Shown piece by piece: positions 22,353-31,892 of a DNA stretch of 36,391 bases (positions are counted from its first letter, which is position 1; each line of letters starts with the position of its first letter). A program made the translations under genes and the position numbers. The DNA comes from an uncultured bacterium (GTDB lineage: Bacteria; Bacillota; Clostridia; Lachnospirales; Lachnospiraceae): positions 1-36,391 of the forward strand of contig CAJMNU010000004.1 of assembly GCA_905214855.1 (NCBI GenBank), in the 5' to 3' direction. The notes under the pieces are model-generated. The model did not search any database, was not told where the DNA came from, and worked only from the letters and a program-made list of their open reading frames with translations.

Positions 22353-24929
22353 TTATTTTTTCACTGTTTTCTTTGCATATGGTGTATCTGCAAGTGGAAG
22401 TTCTGTCCTGAATGTCCGATCCAAACGATAATATGCTCCCTGAACCGCTGGTGCTGTCGGAATAGATGTGATCTCACCAATTCCAATCGCTCCATATCCT
22501 ACACCAATTCCCGGTTTTTCTACTATGATACTCTCAACATCCGGTGTTTTATCCGCACGGAATAATCCCAATGTTCCATACTTTGCTGTTGGCACACAAT
22601 TTACAAGCGGATATTGTTCTGTCAACGCATACCCCAGTGACATGACCACACCGCCCTCAATCTGTCCTTCCACACTCTTTGGATTGACTGCCTTTCCCAC
22701 ATCATGTGCTGCTGTCACTTTTTGGATCGTTCCATCCTCATTCAGCACACATACCTGTGTCGCATATCCATACGCTACATGGGAAACCGGATTTGGCACA
22801 TCTGCTCCCATCTTGTCTGTCTTAGCATAGTACTCTGCACAGAATTCTCTGCCTTCCAGTTTTTCAATTCTGCCTTCTTCCTTTGCTGTCTGCATCAGCT
22901 GTTCGCAGGCACGTCTTGTTGCCTCTCCTGTGATCAGAGTCTGCCTTGAGCCGGAAGTTGTTCCGGAATCCGGTGCCATAGATGTATTTGGATTATGATA
23001 TACAACACGGTCTAAAGGAAGCTGTGTTCCTTCACAGACAATCTGTGTCAGCACCGTTCCAAGCCCCTGTCCAATACAGGATGCCCCAGCATGGATATGG
23101 ATTTTTCCATCTTCCACGATCAAACGGCATCGCCCCATATCCTTTAATCCCACGCCAACCCCTGCATTTTTCATCGCACATGCGATACCTGCATAGGGAC
23201 TGGAATAGAAAACATCTTTTACCGCTTCCAGAGTCTCTGCAAGACCAGTAGACGCATCCGCGATCTGTCCGTTTGGAAGTACCTGCCCTGGACGTATCGC
23301 ATTCAGATAGCGGAACTGCCACGGATCCATCCCAACCATTTCTGCCAGAAGATTCAGGTTACATTCTGTTGCAAAACACGTCTGTGTCACCCCAAATCCT
23401 CTAAATGCACCTGCTGGTGGATTGTTTGTATAAACTGCCGTTCCATCAATGTCAATCACCTGATAATTATATGGACCTGCTGCGTGAGTACATGCTCTTT
23501 GAAGAACTGGTCCTCCAAGTGAAGCATACGCACCAGTATCTGCAACAACAACTGCCTTCATCGCAGTCAGATATCCATTCTCATCACATGCTGTTGTCAA
23601 TGTAATGCTCATCGGATGGCGCTTTGGATGTACAATCAGACTTTCCTTACGGGTCAATTTGACTTTCACTGGTCTTTTTGTAAGATATGCCACAAGAGCA
23701 GCATGGTGCTGTACTGTCACATCTTCTTTTCCTCCAAAGCCACCACCAACCAGTTTATTTTCCACAATCACTTTTTCTGGCGGCAATCCCAAAAGAATAG
23801 AACACTCATTTCTTGTATCATATGTTCCCTGATCAGAAGAATAGATAAAAACTCCATCATCAAATGGCATGGCAACCGCAGCTTCCGGCTCTAAAAATGC
23901 ATGTTCTGTCCAAGGGGTCTCATAATGCTTTGTCACTTTATATTTGGATTTTGCGATCACCTCATCTGCATTGCCTCTCACCAGATGTTCGTGACTAAGG
24001 ATATTTCCGCCTTCATGAAGGATTGGAGCATCTTCCTTTAAAGAATCCTCTGGACATGTCATCGGTTGAAGAGGCTCATACTCCACCTCGACCAATTCTT
24101 TTGCCTTTTCCAGAATCTCGGTTGTCTCTGCTGCTACAATACAAATCGTATCCCCAAGATAACGTGTGATCTCTCCCACTCCAATAAACGTATCCCAGTC
24201 ATGTTTTAAATGTCCTACTTTATTTTTACCGGGCACGTCTTCTGCAGTAAGAACACAGATTACACCATCTAATGCCTTTGCTTTTTCTGTGTGGATCGCC
24301 AGCACTCTGGCACGGGGATATTTACTTCTGACCGCACTCGCATAGATCATTCCTGGCAATTCCACATCATCCACATATTCGCCGTATCCAAGCACTTTTC
24401 CGGGTACATCAATCCTATGGATCAAAGAACCGACTTTCACCTTTTCATCCTGACTCTGCATCTGCACTTCCCCTCGGAAAATGGCAGCCGCAAGCAAAAT
24501 GGCATCGATGATCTTCTTATATCCTGTACATCTGCAATAATTATTTCGAAGCGCATATGCTGCCTCGATCCTAGTTGGATTTGGGTTCACATCCAGCAGC
24601 CCTTTTGCACAGATCACCATACCCGGAATACAGAATCCACACTGTACTGCTCCCGCTTCTCCAAATGCATATACATACACTTCTTTTTCATAGTCAGAAA
24701 ACCCTTCTACTGTCACAATAGATTTTCCAGCCAGTTTTCCCATCTTTTGCACACAGGATTTTGTTGGTTTTCCATCAATCAAAACAGTACAAGTGCCGCA
24801 TGCCCCCTCGCTGCACCCATCTTTGACTGACTTTAACTTACAATCATTGCGCAGGACATCCATCAGCTTACGTTCTGCGTCTACTGTAACCTCTTTTCCA
24901 TTAATCGTCACACTACATAAAGAGATCAT
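22353..24929 (-). CDS. xdhD: Selenium-dependent xanthine dehydrogenase, fused Fe-S and molybdopterin subunits
   Basis: The 858-residue protein starts with two [2Fe-2S] domains (GCSEGACGTCTVLIDGKPTKSC near residue 40, then CGFCIPGM and NNYCRCTGYKK near 95-140), followed directly by the molybdopterin domains (from about 165): KLVGGGFGGKED, AGAFRGFGVTQ, GMGRC-type turn GLKDMGRCRL, SGTTSGSRQT, and the C-terminal GVGYGAIGIGEITS with the catalytic Glu. There is no FAD domain, so electrons must go to a partner, plausibly YgfK. The domain order and neighbours fit the selenium-dependent xanthine dehydrogenase family, where a non-translated selenium is a molybdenum ligand. It would hydroxylate or reduce purines. 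Its start overlaps the DUF3343 gene by 17 bases. Confidence 0.94.
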   Translation of the reverse strand: MISLCSVTINGKEVTVDAERKLMDVLRNDCKLKSVKDGCSEGACGTCTVLIDGKPTKSCVQKMGKLAGKSIVTVEGFSDYEKEVYVYAFGEAGAVQCGFCIPGMVICAKGLLDVNPNPTRIEAAYALRNNYCRCTGYKKIIDAILLAAAIFRGEVQMQSQDEKVKVGSLIHRIDVPGKVLGYGEYVDDVELPGMIYASAVRSKYPRARVLAIHTEKAKALDGVICVLTAEDVPGKNKVGHLKHDWDTFIGVGEITRYLGDTICIVAAETTEILEKAKELVEVEYEPLQPMTCPEDSLKEDAPILHEGGNILSHEHLVRGNADEVIAKSKYKVTKHYETPWTEHAFLEPEAAVAMPFDDGVFIYSSDQGTYDTRNECSILLGLPPEKVIVENKLVGGGFGGKEDVTVQHHAALVAYLTKRPVKVKLTRKESLIVHPKRHPMSITLTTACDENGYLTAMKAVVVADTGAYASLGGPVLQRACTHAAGPYNYQVIDIDGTAVYTNNPPAGAFRGFGVTQTCFATECNLNLLAEMVGMDPWQFRYLNAIRPGQVLPNGQIADASTGLAETLEAVKDVFYSSPYAGIACAMKNAGVGVGLKDMGRCRLIVEDGKIHIHAGASCIGQGLGTVLTQIVCEGTQLPLDRVVYHNPNTSMAPDSGTTSGSRQTLITGEATRRACEQLMQTAKEEGRIEKLEGREFCAEYYAKTDKMGADVPNPVSHVAYGYATQVCVLNEDGTIQKVTAAHDVGKAVNPKSVEGQIEGGVVMSLGYALTEQYPLVNCVPTAKYGTLGLFRADKTPDVESIIVEKPGIGVGYGAIGIGEITSIPTAPAVQGAYYRLDRTFRTELPLADTPYAKKTVKK

Positions 24930-25152
24930 ATTCTCCCTCCACTTCTATTCCTTCTCTTACAACCCATTCGCGCAGTTCGTCACCATTCTCTTTTGGAGCC
25001 ATCCATGCCATTCCACATCCGGCTGAAATCTGACGTGGAACCGGGATCAGCCTTCCGATTTTTCCCATCTGCTGCGCTTTTCTCTCCATTTTCATAGCTT
25101 GCGTTGTTGTATGAAATGTAAAAATCACCTTCCAGCTTTTCTCCCGTCCCAT
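24913..25152 (-). CDS. DUF3343 family protein (putative Se/S carrier)
   Basis: The 79-residue protein has the compact DUF3343 pattern: WKVIFTFHTTTQAMKMERKAQ, then IGRLIPVPRQISAGCGMAW with the conserved I-P-x-P-R-x-I-S-x-x-C-G motif and a single reactive-looking Cys. The family is often annotated as a possible sulfur or selenium carrier and occurs next to selenium genes. It starts with an ATG after GTGAGG, lies 68 bases after ygfK and overlaps the start of the xanthine dehydrogenase by 17 bases, so the two are translationally coupled. That coupling suggests it delivers selenium to, or helps mature, that enzyme (inference). Confidence 0.85.
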   Translation of the reverse strand: MGREKSWKVIFTFHTTTQAMKMERKAQQMGKIGRLIPVPRQISAGCGMAWMAPKENGDELREWVVREGIEVEGEYDLFM

Positions 25153-25220
25153 CTGTTCTGCCTCACTTCCGATTTTGTTATTTATTCCCTGTGTATTACA
25201 ATTTATCTTATCAAACTCTC

Positions 25221-28199
25221 TTATAAGAGGTAAGTATAATGTTCTATCACTGCACAGATCAATTTGTCAATTCCCTGAGGGATTTCTTCACATGCATTTC
25301 CTGCAGTATAGACATATTCTTTTGTCCCCAGACGAACCTTGCACTTTCTGCTCTCAAGATCGATCACAGTAAATCCCTGATTTTGACTGTTTTTCATATC
25401 TGTTTCATTGGAGAACAGAGTAAATTTATCCAGATATGGCGCACTTGCATATGGACAGAAACTCCTACAGTTTCCACATTCATTGCACATCGCATCCACA
25501 TGAAGGATTTGGTGCATCTTCATATCCGGAACCTGAATGGAAATGTTTGCACGGTTCGGGCAGACCTCCACACAGTTTTCACAGACCACATCACATCCAA
25601 GACAGCGAGTTCCCTCTGATTTTTCGCTCTTCTCTGCCAAAATACCCCGTTTTTTGGCAATCGCTTCCTCTGTTGCAAGACCATCAAAATCTCGTGCAAG
25701 TACTTTTCCTGTAATCGCTTCTGCCGCTTTTCTTCCATCTCGGATCGCTTCCACTACAGTTGCAGGTCCATATAGTCCATCTCCGATCACATAGATATTT
25801 TCTCTTGAACTTTCCAGTGTCTGAGGATGTACTTTTGCCCGTCCTCTCTCATCACAGGAAAGACCATTTGCCTCATAGAAAGCCTTAGGAACTTTCTCTC
25901 CAACCGCTGCGATCACAGTATCTGCTGGAATCTGCACCATTTCATCCGTCTCCGCTACGCTGCGTCTTCCACTTGCATCTACTTCACTTAGCACCATTTT
26001 TTTACAGGTTAAGATTCCATTTTCCAGAGAAACCGGAGAGAGAAGTTCTGCAAATTCTACTCCATCTTCCATAGCCATGAGCAGTTCTTCCTCATCAGCT
26101 GGCATATAGCGTCTGGTTCTTCTATAAACCAGAGATACTTTCTCCACTCCCTGCGTCCTCTTCGCTGCACGGGCAGTATCCATCGCTGTATTACCGCCTC
26201 CGATCACAACAACCTGCCTGCCAATATCCACTTTTCCTTCCTTTTCCTTGAATTCTCTTAGGAAAGAAATCGCATTGACAGCCTCTCCTTTTTGCAGCTT
26301 CAAGACTCCAGGTTCTCCAGCTCCCATCGCCAGTACGACAACATCATTTTCCCTACTCAGTTCCTCCAAAGATTGAACTTCTTTTCCCATGACAGCACGG
26401 ATGCCTGCTGAGAAGATCAACTGGATATCCTTTTCAATCGCTTCGTCACTGATACGAAATCCTGGGATCACATTCTTTACAACACCTCCTAAGGATTCTT
26501 CCTTTTCATAAATGGTGACATCTGCCCCGCCTTTTGCCAGAAAATATGCACAGGCAAGACCTGCCGGACCTCCCCCGACAACGGCTGCTTTCTTTCCATT
26601 TCCTGCCTTTGGTGCTTGTACTTTTTTAATCCATGACTCATAACCGCCCTTGGCTGCCTCCAGCTTTGTTCTGCGGATGTCCACTGGACTTTCGTAGAAA
26701 TTACGGTTACATTTACTCATACAATTATGGGCGCAGATTGTTCCTGTGATAAATGGCAGTGGATTCTTCTCCACGATCACTTCCAGTGCCTCTTCATATT
26801 TCCCATCATGTACCAACTTCATATATGTAGTAATGTCTTGGTGGATCGGACATCCTTCCTTACATGGAGCTACAAAACAATCCAAGAGAGGAACTTGTTT
26901 TGACATTTTTCTATCTGGAAGTGGTTTCACAGCTTTTACATGGTGTACATCACATTTTACCGCTTCTACCAATCCTTTCACACTCTCTGTATCCACTCCA
27001 TTAAACTTCTCTGTCTTGTTCTCAAACAGATGACCGATCTGCTCCAATCTCTGATATCCGCCCGGCTTTAACAGTGTCGTTGCCATAGTAACTGGCCAAA
27101 TTCCGGCATCCACGATCTTTTCTATATTGAATACATCTGCTCCTCCAGAGTAAGAGATACGCAGTTTTCCTTCAAAACTCTCCGATAATTTCGCAGCAAC
27201 AGACATAGATAATGGATAAAGAGCTTTTCCAGACATATACATCTCATCCCCAGGAAGTTCTCCTGCTTTACAGTCTACTGGAAATGTATTGGTGATCTTT
27301 ACGCCAAATTCCAAGCCCTTCTCATCTGCCAGTGCCTGCAGCCGTGTCAGCATAGGTACTGCATCTTCATACTGCAGATCATCTTTAAAGTGGAAATCGC
27401 TAAATGCTACATAATCATATCCCATCTCGTCCATGATATGTCTTGCATATTCATATCCAAGAAGTGTTGGATTACATTTTATAAAGGTATGTACTTTTTT
27501 CTCTGTTAAAAGATAGGTTGCAATCCTCTCGATCTCCTGTGGAGGGCATCCATGCAGTGTGGATAGTGTAATGCAGTCACATACAGCCCCAGAAACCCCC
27601 TCTATATCTTCTCTTGTGACATTCTGAAAGAGATCTGCATGTTCCAACAGCCATGTTTTACATTCCTTAAAAATTGCAGTCTGTGATGCATCTTTCATGC
27701 CCTCAATAAAACGGTCGATTTTTTCTGTCTTAATGCCTTCCAGATCATAGCCAACACTCATATTGAAGAGAAAACCATCCATAGCTCCAAGGGCAAACTC
27801 TTTTGAAATAACCTTTAATGCAAACCATGCTTTGACATACTCCTCAAATGCCTGTGGAACATACAATTCTGTAGACCACTCTACATTGTAACATTCATCT
27901 TCTGCCCATATACATGGTTTTGCAACCGGAAGATCTTCACCATCCAGCTTCTGCACTGTTTTTAGTTCAAAAAAACGGCTTCCTGCATAATAAGATGCAA
28001 CGATATTCTGTGCAAGCTGTGTATGAGGTCCTGCTGCTGGTCCAAATGGAGTTTCCATTTTTCTTCCAAAAATCTCCCATGTATTTTCAGAATCTGCTTG
28101 AAATGGTCTCTTGATCCCAAATACACTGCCCTTTTTTCTCTCTTCCATTATCCATGTCATCAATTTTCCAAATGGGATCGGTGTCATTCTATCACTCAT
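25221..28199 (-). CDS. ygfK: YgfK, Fe-S flavoprotein oxidoreductase (putative selenate reductase subunit)
   Basis: About 992 residues. Residues 1-430 form a dihydroorotate-dehydrogenase-like TIM barrel (FGPAAGPHTQLAQNI, CITLSTLHGCPPQEIERI, KCNPTLLGYEYA). Then come GltD-type cysteines (CKEGCPIHQDITTYM and CAHNCMSKCNR), an FAD-binding AVVGGGPAGLACAYFLAKGG, an NAD(P)-binding VVVIGGGNTAMDTARAAKR and two ferredoxin-like clusters near the C terminus (CLGCDVVCENCVEVCPNR and CNECGNCRSFCPY). It should move electrons between NAD(P)H and the FAD-less xanthine dehydrogenase or a ring-reducing step. It was named for selenate reduction, but recent work on gut purine degraders ties it to uric acid breakdown. 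ATG 28199 follows GAGGAGAAG; the frame opens 9 codons earlier. Confidence 0.95.
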   Translation of the reverse strand: MSDRMTPIPFGKLMTWIMEERKKGSVFGIKRPFQADSENTWEIFGRKMETPFGPAAGPHTQLAQNIVASYYAGSRFFELKTVQKLDGEDLPVAKPCIWAEDECYNVEWSTELYVPQAFEEYVKAWFALKVISKEFALGAMDGFLFNMSVGYDLEGIKTEKIDRFIEGMKDASQTAIFKECKTWLLEHADLFQNVTREDIEGVSGAVCDCITLSTLHGCPPQEIERIATYLLTEKKVHTFIKCNPTLLGYEYARHIMDEMGYDYVAFSDFHFKDDLQYEDAVPMLTRLQALADEKGLEFGVKITNTFPVDCKAGELPGDEMYMSGKALYPLSMSVAAKLSESFEGKLRISYSGGADVFNIEKIVDAGIWPVTMATTLLKPGGYQRLEQIGHLFENKTEKFNGVDTESVKGLVEAVKCDVHHVKAVKPLPDRKMSKQVPLLDCFVAPCKEGCPIHQDITTYMKLVHDGKYEEALEVIVEKNPLPFITGTICAHNCMSKCNRNFYESPVDIRRTKLEAAKGGYESWIKKVQAPKAGNGKKAAVVGGGPAGLACAYFLAKGGADVTIYEKEESLGGVVKNVIPGFRISDEAIEKDIQLIFSAGIRAVMGKEVQSLEELSRENDVVVLAMGAGEPGVLKLQKGEAVNAISFLREFKEKEGKVDIGRQVVVIGGGNTAMDTARAAKRTQGVEKVSLVYRRTRRYMPADEEELLMAMEDGVEFAELLSPVSLENGILTCKKMVLSEVDASGRRSVAETDEMVQIPADTVIAAVGEKVPKAFYEANGLSCDERGRAKVHPQTLESSRENIYVIGDGLYGPATVVEAIRDGRKAAEAITGKVLARDFDGLATEEAIAKKRGILAEKSEKSEGTRCLGCDVVCENCVEVCPNRANISIQVPDMKMHQILHVDAMCNECGNCRSFCPYASAPYLDKFTLFSNETDMKNSQNQGFTVIDLESRKCKVRLGTKEYVYTAGNACEEIPQGIDKLICAVIEHYTYLL

Positions 28200-28252
28200 C
28201 GTGTTCTCTTCTCCTCTCAATCTCATGAAATTACCTTAAACATATATCCTGT

Positions 28253-29584
28253 TTATCCATTGATACTCTTCCACAATTTTGCAGATTCCTCTCTCACATC
28301 TGCCCATACCTTTTCTTCATCCACACAGGTCACGATCCGATCTTTCATCAAGATCTTGCCATTACAGATCGTAGTCACTACATTATGTCCATTCATACCA
28401 AACAAAATATGGCTATTGATATTAGAAGCATCCATAGGTGTCAACGGATTATATTCCATCACGATCACATCTGCTGCTGCACCTTCCCTAAGTACTCCAA
28501 GAGGCTTCTTAAAATAACGGTTTGCAATAGCTGCATTGCCCTCAAACAACATCTTTGGAACTTCTCCCCATGCTGCGTTCGGATCGCATAAATGATGTTT
28601 ATGCAAGATATTTGCCACTTTGTAGGATTCGGTCATATCATGTGTATATCCATCTGTTCCAAGACCTGTCAACACTCCTCTATGTACCAGTTCCATCGTA
28701 GGCGGACATCCGCAGGCATTTCCCATATTAGATTCCGGATTATGGACTACCATCGTATCAGTCTCTTTTAAAAGTTCCATCTCATGTGGATTGATATAAA
28801 TACAATGTGCTGTCAACGTCTTTTCTCCTAAAATATTACAGTCCATCAAACGGTCAATGATCCGCTTTCCATGTTTTTTCAAACAATCATGGAGATCTTC
28901 GATTCCTTCTGCCACATGGATATGATATCCCACACCATCCGGTTTTTCCGTTGCTGCCAATTCCATCGTCTTATCTGAAATAGTAAAGGAGGCGTGCATT
29001 CCCATCATTCCTGCGATCATATCTGTATCATCTTTTAAGGCATGACGGATAAATTGTGCATTCTCTTTTACAGAAGCTCTTGCTTTTTCTTCTCCATCTC
29101 TGTCTGAAATCTCATAGCACAGACAACTTCTCAGTCCCATTTCTTTTGCTGCTTCCTCAATCGCAAACAAACTGCCTTCTATTTCTCCAAAACTTGCATG
29201 GTGGTCAAATACAGTTGTCACACCATTTTTGATGCAGTCCAAATACGTTGCCCTTGCACTCTGTCTAGTCTGTTCTAACGTCAGATGACGGTCGATCGTC
29301 CACCACATACCATCCAGAATATCCAAAAATCCCTTTGGATCATACCCATGTATGGATAATCCTCTCGCCATAGCACTGTAGATATGCTCATGGACATTGA
29401 TAAATGCCGGCATGATCACTCCGCCTTTTGCATCTACAAACTCTGCATTCGGAAATTCTTTCTTCATATCTTCGAAAGTGCCCACTTTCTTTATGCAAGT
29501 TCCATCCAGCACAACTGCTCCATTCTCCAGATATGGCATTGTAATATCTCTTGTTACCAGTCTTCCATTTCCAATCAGTAACAT
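28253..29584 (-). CDS. ssnA: Putative aminohydrolase SsnA
   Basis: The 443-residue amidohydrolase begins MLLIGNGRLVTRDITMP and contains INVHEHIYSAMARG (HxH metal site), GYHIHVAEGIED, LTAHCIYINPHE, VVHNPESNMGN and LTGLGTDGYTHDM with the metal Asp. This matches SsnA, close to guanine deaminases and chlorohydrolases. In purine clusters it probably deaminates or opens a purine-derived intermediate and releases ammonia. It is the first gene of the minus-strand arm, with AAAAAAAGGAGGACAAT before the ATG and a promoter at 29734-29706. An A-rich leader of about 110 bases separates promoter and start. It is followed by ygfK after 53 bases. Confidence 0.94.
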   Translation of the reverse strand: MLLIGNGRLVTRDITMPYLENGAVVLDGTCIKKVGTFEDMKKEFPNAEFVDAKGGVIMPAFINVHEHIYSAMARGLSIHGYDPKGFLDILDGMWWTIDRHLTLEQTRQSARATYLDCIKNGVTTVFDHHASFGEIEGSLFAIEEAAKEMGLRSCLCYEISDRDGEEKARASVKENAQFIRHALKDDTDMIAGMMGMHASFTISDKTMELAATEKPDGVGYHIHVAEGIEDLHDCLKKHGKRIIDRLMDCNILGEKTLTAHCIYINPHEMELLKETDTMVVHNPESNMGNACGCPPTMELVHRGVLTGLGTDGYTHDMTESYKVANILHKHHLCDPNAAWGEVPKMLFEGNAAIANRYFKKPLGVLREGAAADVIVMEYNPLTPMDASNINSHILFGMNGHNVVTTICNGKILMKDRIVTCVDEEKVWADVREESAKLWKSING

Positions 29585-29705
29585 TATTGTCCTCCTTTTT
29601 TTGCTCTTTGCTCTTTTTTACCATTTTTATTTGTTTTTCTTGTTTTTTCACTGTTTTCATTTTTTACTATTAGATATTTTTTACAATATACCTCTTATTT
29701 CTCTT

Positions 29706-29734
29706 ATAGTATCACTACATTTCTACTAATGCAA
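29706..29734 (-). promoter_or_regulatory. Promoter of the ssnA-ygfK-xdh-selD arm
   Basis: On the minus strand, TTGCAT (29734-29729), a 17-base spacer and TACTAT (29711-29706) form a sigma-A-type promoter, facing away from the 29786 promoter. Confidence 0.6.
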
Positions 29735-29785
29735 TAGAAAATACAAAAATTTTTAGATATGCTAATTTTTTTTGTAAAAAAGTGC

Positions 29786-29813
29786 TTGCATTTCCCATTT
29801 TTTGTGTTATGAT
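29786..29813 (+). promoter_or_regulatory. Promoter of the regulator-ygeX-ygeY-ygeW arm
   Basis: TTGCAT (29786-29791), a 16-base spacer and TATGAT (29808-29813) lie about 57 bases before the regulator ATG. The -35 box is identical to that of the divergent ssnA promoter. Confidence 0.6.
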
Positions 29814-29869
29814 GAAACCATAAGAGAGCAATCATACATATATTTATGACACCATGGGAGATGATATTT

Positions 29870-30553
29870 ATGGAATATACACTGACACTTTTAAAACAAC
29901 TTGCCGACGGTATTGCAGATCAGTTTGGATCTGATTGTGAGATCGTCATACATGATCTCCAAAAACAGCATCTGGATTCCTCCGTTATCTATATTAAAAA
30001 TGGTGAAGTATCTCACCGCCACATCGGAGACGGTCCATCTAAAGTTGTGCTGGAAACCCTTCAAAAAGATCCTTCTACATTGAAAGACCACAACGGATAT
30101 CTGACAAGAACGGCTGATGGACGCATCTTAAAATCCAGTACTATGTACATCAGAGATCATTCTGGGAAGTTAGCCTATATTTTTGCCATCAATTATGACA
30201 TCACGAATCTTCTGGCGGTCGGAAAAGCGATCCAGAATCTCACACAGACAGAACCTTCTAAAGAAAATACGGAACCTGAACAGATCGTCCACAACGTCAA
30301 CGACCTTCTGGATACCCTGATCAGCCAATCCGTTGCTTCGATTGGAAAACCTGTCGCACTGATGACAAAAGATGACAAGGTCAAAGCAATCCAGTTTTTA
30401 AATGATGCCGGAGCTTTCCTGATCACAAAATCAGGTGATAAAGTGTCTAAGTATTTCAATATTTCAAAATTTACTCTCTATAGTTATATTGATGTAAATA
30501 AAAAACAGGAAACAGCAAAAACTCAAGAATCCAATACAAATCAGGAGGAATGA
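29870..30553 (+). CDS. YheO/DauR-type PAS transcriptional regulator
   Basis: About 227 residues. The N-terminal domain (about 5-115) is the YheO-like PAS: LKQLADGIADQFGSDCEIVIHDL, then RHIGDGP, LKSSTMYIRDHSGKLAYIFAINYDIT. The C-terminal domain has KDDKVKAIQFLNDAGAFLITKSGDKVSKYFNISKFTLYSYID, the HTH_22 type of YheO. Such regulators sense small molecules; DauR controls D-arginine use. Its position, head of the plus arm and divergent from ssnA, makes it the likely regulator of the purine/selenium locus (inference). ATG 29870 follows GGGAGATGATATTT. Its stop overlaps a possible ATG of ygeX, so translation is coupled. Confidence 0.9.
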   Translation: MEYTLTLLKQLADGIADQFGSDCEIVIHDLQKQHLDSSVIYIKNGEVSHRHIGDGPSKVVLETLQKDPSTLKDHNGYLTRTADGRILKSSTMYIRDHSGKLAYIFAINYDITNLLAVGKAIQNLTQTEPSKENTEPEQIVHNVNDLLDTLISQSVASIGKPVALMTKDDKVKAIQFLNDAGAFLITKSGDKVSKYFNISKFTLYSYIDVNKKQETAKTQESNTNQEE

Positions 30554-30555
30554 TC

Positions 30556-31764
30556 ATGCAGCCAAGTATTCTCTGGGCAGAAAATAAAATGCCGCACACA
30601 GAAGATAAACAATTATCTGTTATGGCTTTGGATGAAGTAAAAAAAGCCAGAAATTTTCACGAAAGTTTTCCGCAGTACACCAAAACACCACTTGCCAAAC
30701 TTTCTCATATGGCAGACTATCTGGGGATCGGTGAACTCTATGTAAAAGATGAATCCTATCGTTTTGGTCTGAACGCATTTAAAGTATTAGGCGGATCATT
30801 TGCTATGGCACGTTATATTGCCAAACAAACAAAAAAAGACGTTTCTGAACTTCCCTATCAGGTATTAACCTCTGATAAGCTGAAAGAAGAATTCGGTCAG
30901 GCAACATTCTTCACCGCAACAGACGGAAATCATGGACGTGGCGTTGCCTGGGCTGCCAACAAGCTGAGACAAAAAGCTGTTGTCTACATGCCAAAGGGAA
31001 CAACACAGACCCGTCTTGACAACATCCTCAAAGAAGGGGCTACAGCCACCATTGAAGAAGTCAATTATGATGAATGTGTGCGTATGGCTGCTGCCTCCGC
31101 TTCTAAAACCCCAAACGGCGTTGTAGTACAGGACACAGCATGGGACGGCTATGAGGAGATCCCTTCTTGGATCATGCAAGGTTATGGCACTATGGCAATG
31201 GAAGCAAATGAACAGCTTGAAGAATACGGCTGTAAGAGACCGACCCACATCCTGATTCAGGCAGGTGTTGGTTCTTTGGCAGGTGCTATTCAGGGATATT
31301 TTGCCAATCGATACCCACAAAATCCTCCGACAGTTGTTGTCGTAGAAGCAGACGTTGCTGCCTGTCTTTACAAAGGAGCTGCTGCCGGTGACGGCAATCC
31401 AAGAATCGTGGATGGAGACATGCAGACGATCATGGCAGGGCTTGCCTGTGGAGAACCCAATACCATTTCCTGGGACATCTTAAAAAATCATGTCAAAGTT
31501 TTCGTATCTGCGCCTGACTGGGTTGCTGCAAAAGGAATGCGCATGTTATCTGCCCCGATCAAGGGAGATCCTCAGGTCGTATCTGGAGAATCTGGTGCTG
31601 CTCCATTTGGCGTGCTTGCCTGCATCATGAAGATGGACGAATACAAAGAACTCCGTGAACTGATCGGACTCAATAAAGACTCCAAAGTTTTACTCTTCTC
31701 CACAGAGGGTGACACTGATCCAGAGCGTTACAAAAACATCGTATGGGACGGAAAAGAGCGCTGA
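30556..31764 (+). CDS. ygeX: Diaminopropionate ammonia-lyase (YgeX)
   Basis: The 402-residue PLP fold-type II enzyme has SYRFGLNAFKVLGGSFAM with the PLP Lys at residue 76 (Lys77 in E. coli), TATDGNHGRGVAWAA for substrate binding, and VESGAAP-like VSGESGAAPFGVLA. It splits 2,3-diaminopropionate into pyruvate and two ammonia. In the purine locus it supplies pyruvate for short-chain acids. ATG 30556 was preferred because AGGAGG lies 7 bases before it; the ATG at 30550 is too close to that site. It directly follows the regulator gene and is followed by ygeY after 128 bases. Confidence 0.96.
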   Translation: MQPSILWAENKMPHTEDKQLSVMALDEVKKARNFHESFPQYTKTPLAKLSHMADYLGIGELYVKDESYRFGLNAFKVLGGSFAMARYIAKQTKKDVSELPYQVLTSDKLKEEFGQATFFTATDGNHGRGVAWAANKLRQKAVVYMPKGTTQTRLDNILKEGATATIEEVNYDECVRMAAASASKTPNGVVVQDTAWDGYEEIPSWIMQGYGTMAMEANEQLEEYGCKRPTHILIQAGVGSLAGAIQGYFANRYPQNPPTVVVVEADVAACLYKGAAAGDGNPRIVDGDMQTIMAGLACGEPNTISWDILKNHVKVFVSAPDWVAAKGMRMLSAPIKGDPQVVSGESGAAPFGVLACIMKMDEYKELRELIGLNKDSKVLLFSTEGDTDPERYKNIVWDGKER

Positions 31765-31845
31765 TACATACCTTATTCATGAAATAAAACTGTAAAAATA
31801 ATAGGTTGAAACAAACGGATTTTCAATAAAATATCATGTAATCAG

Positions 31846-31869
31846 ACACAGTGGATGCAAATCCTGTGT
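31846..31869 (+). other. Hairpin with GCAA tetraloop before ygeY
   Basis: ACACA (31846-31850) pairs with TGTGT (31865-31869) and GGAT (31853-31856) with ATCC (31861-31864), with a 2-base bulge and the GNRA loop GCAA. No T run follows, so it is not a terminator. It ends just before the GGAGGGAG ribosome site of ygeY, so it may affect mRNA stability or ygeY translation. The rest of the 31765-31892 spacer is AT-rich. Confidence 0.5.
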
Positions 31870-31892
31870 TTCAAAATGGAGGGAGAAATAAA

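Noticed and set aside
22704..24830. Plus-strand ORFs antisense to the xanthine dehydrogenase
   Set aside because: They mirror a strongly conserved coding gene and contain no recognisable domains.
19605..24929. In-frame selenocysteine codons in selD or the dehydrogenase
   Set aside because: Both proteins read through without an in-frame TGA; SelD has Cys at the catalytic position and the dehydrogenase family uses non-translated selenium.
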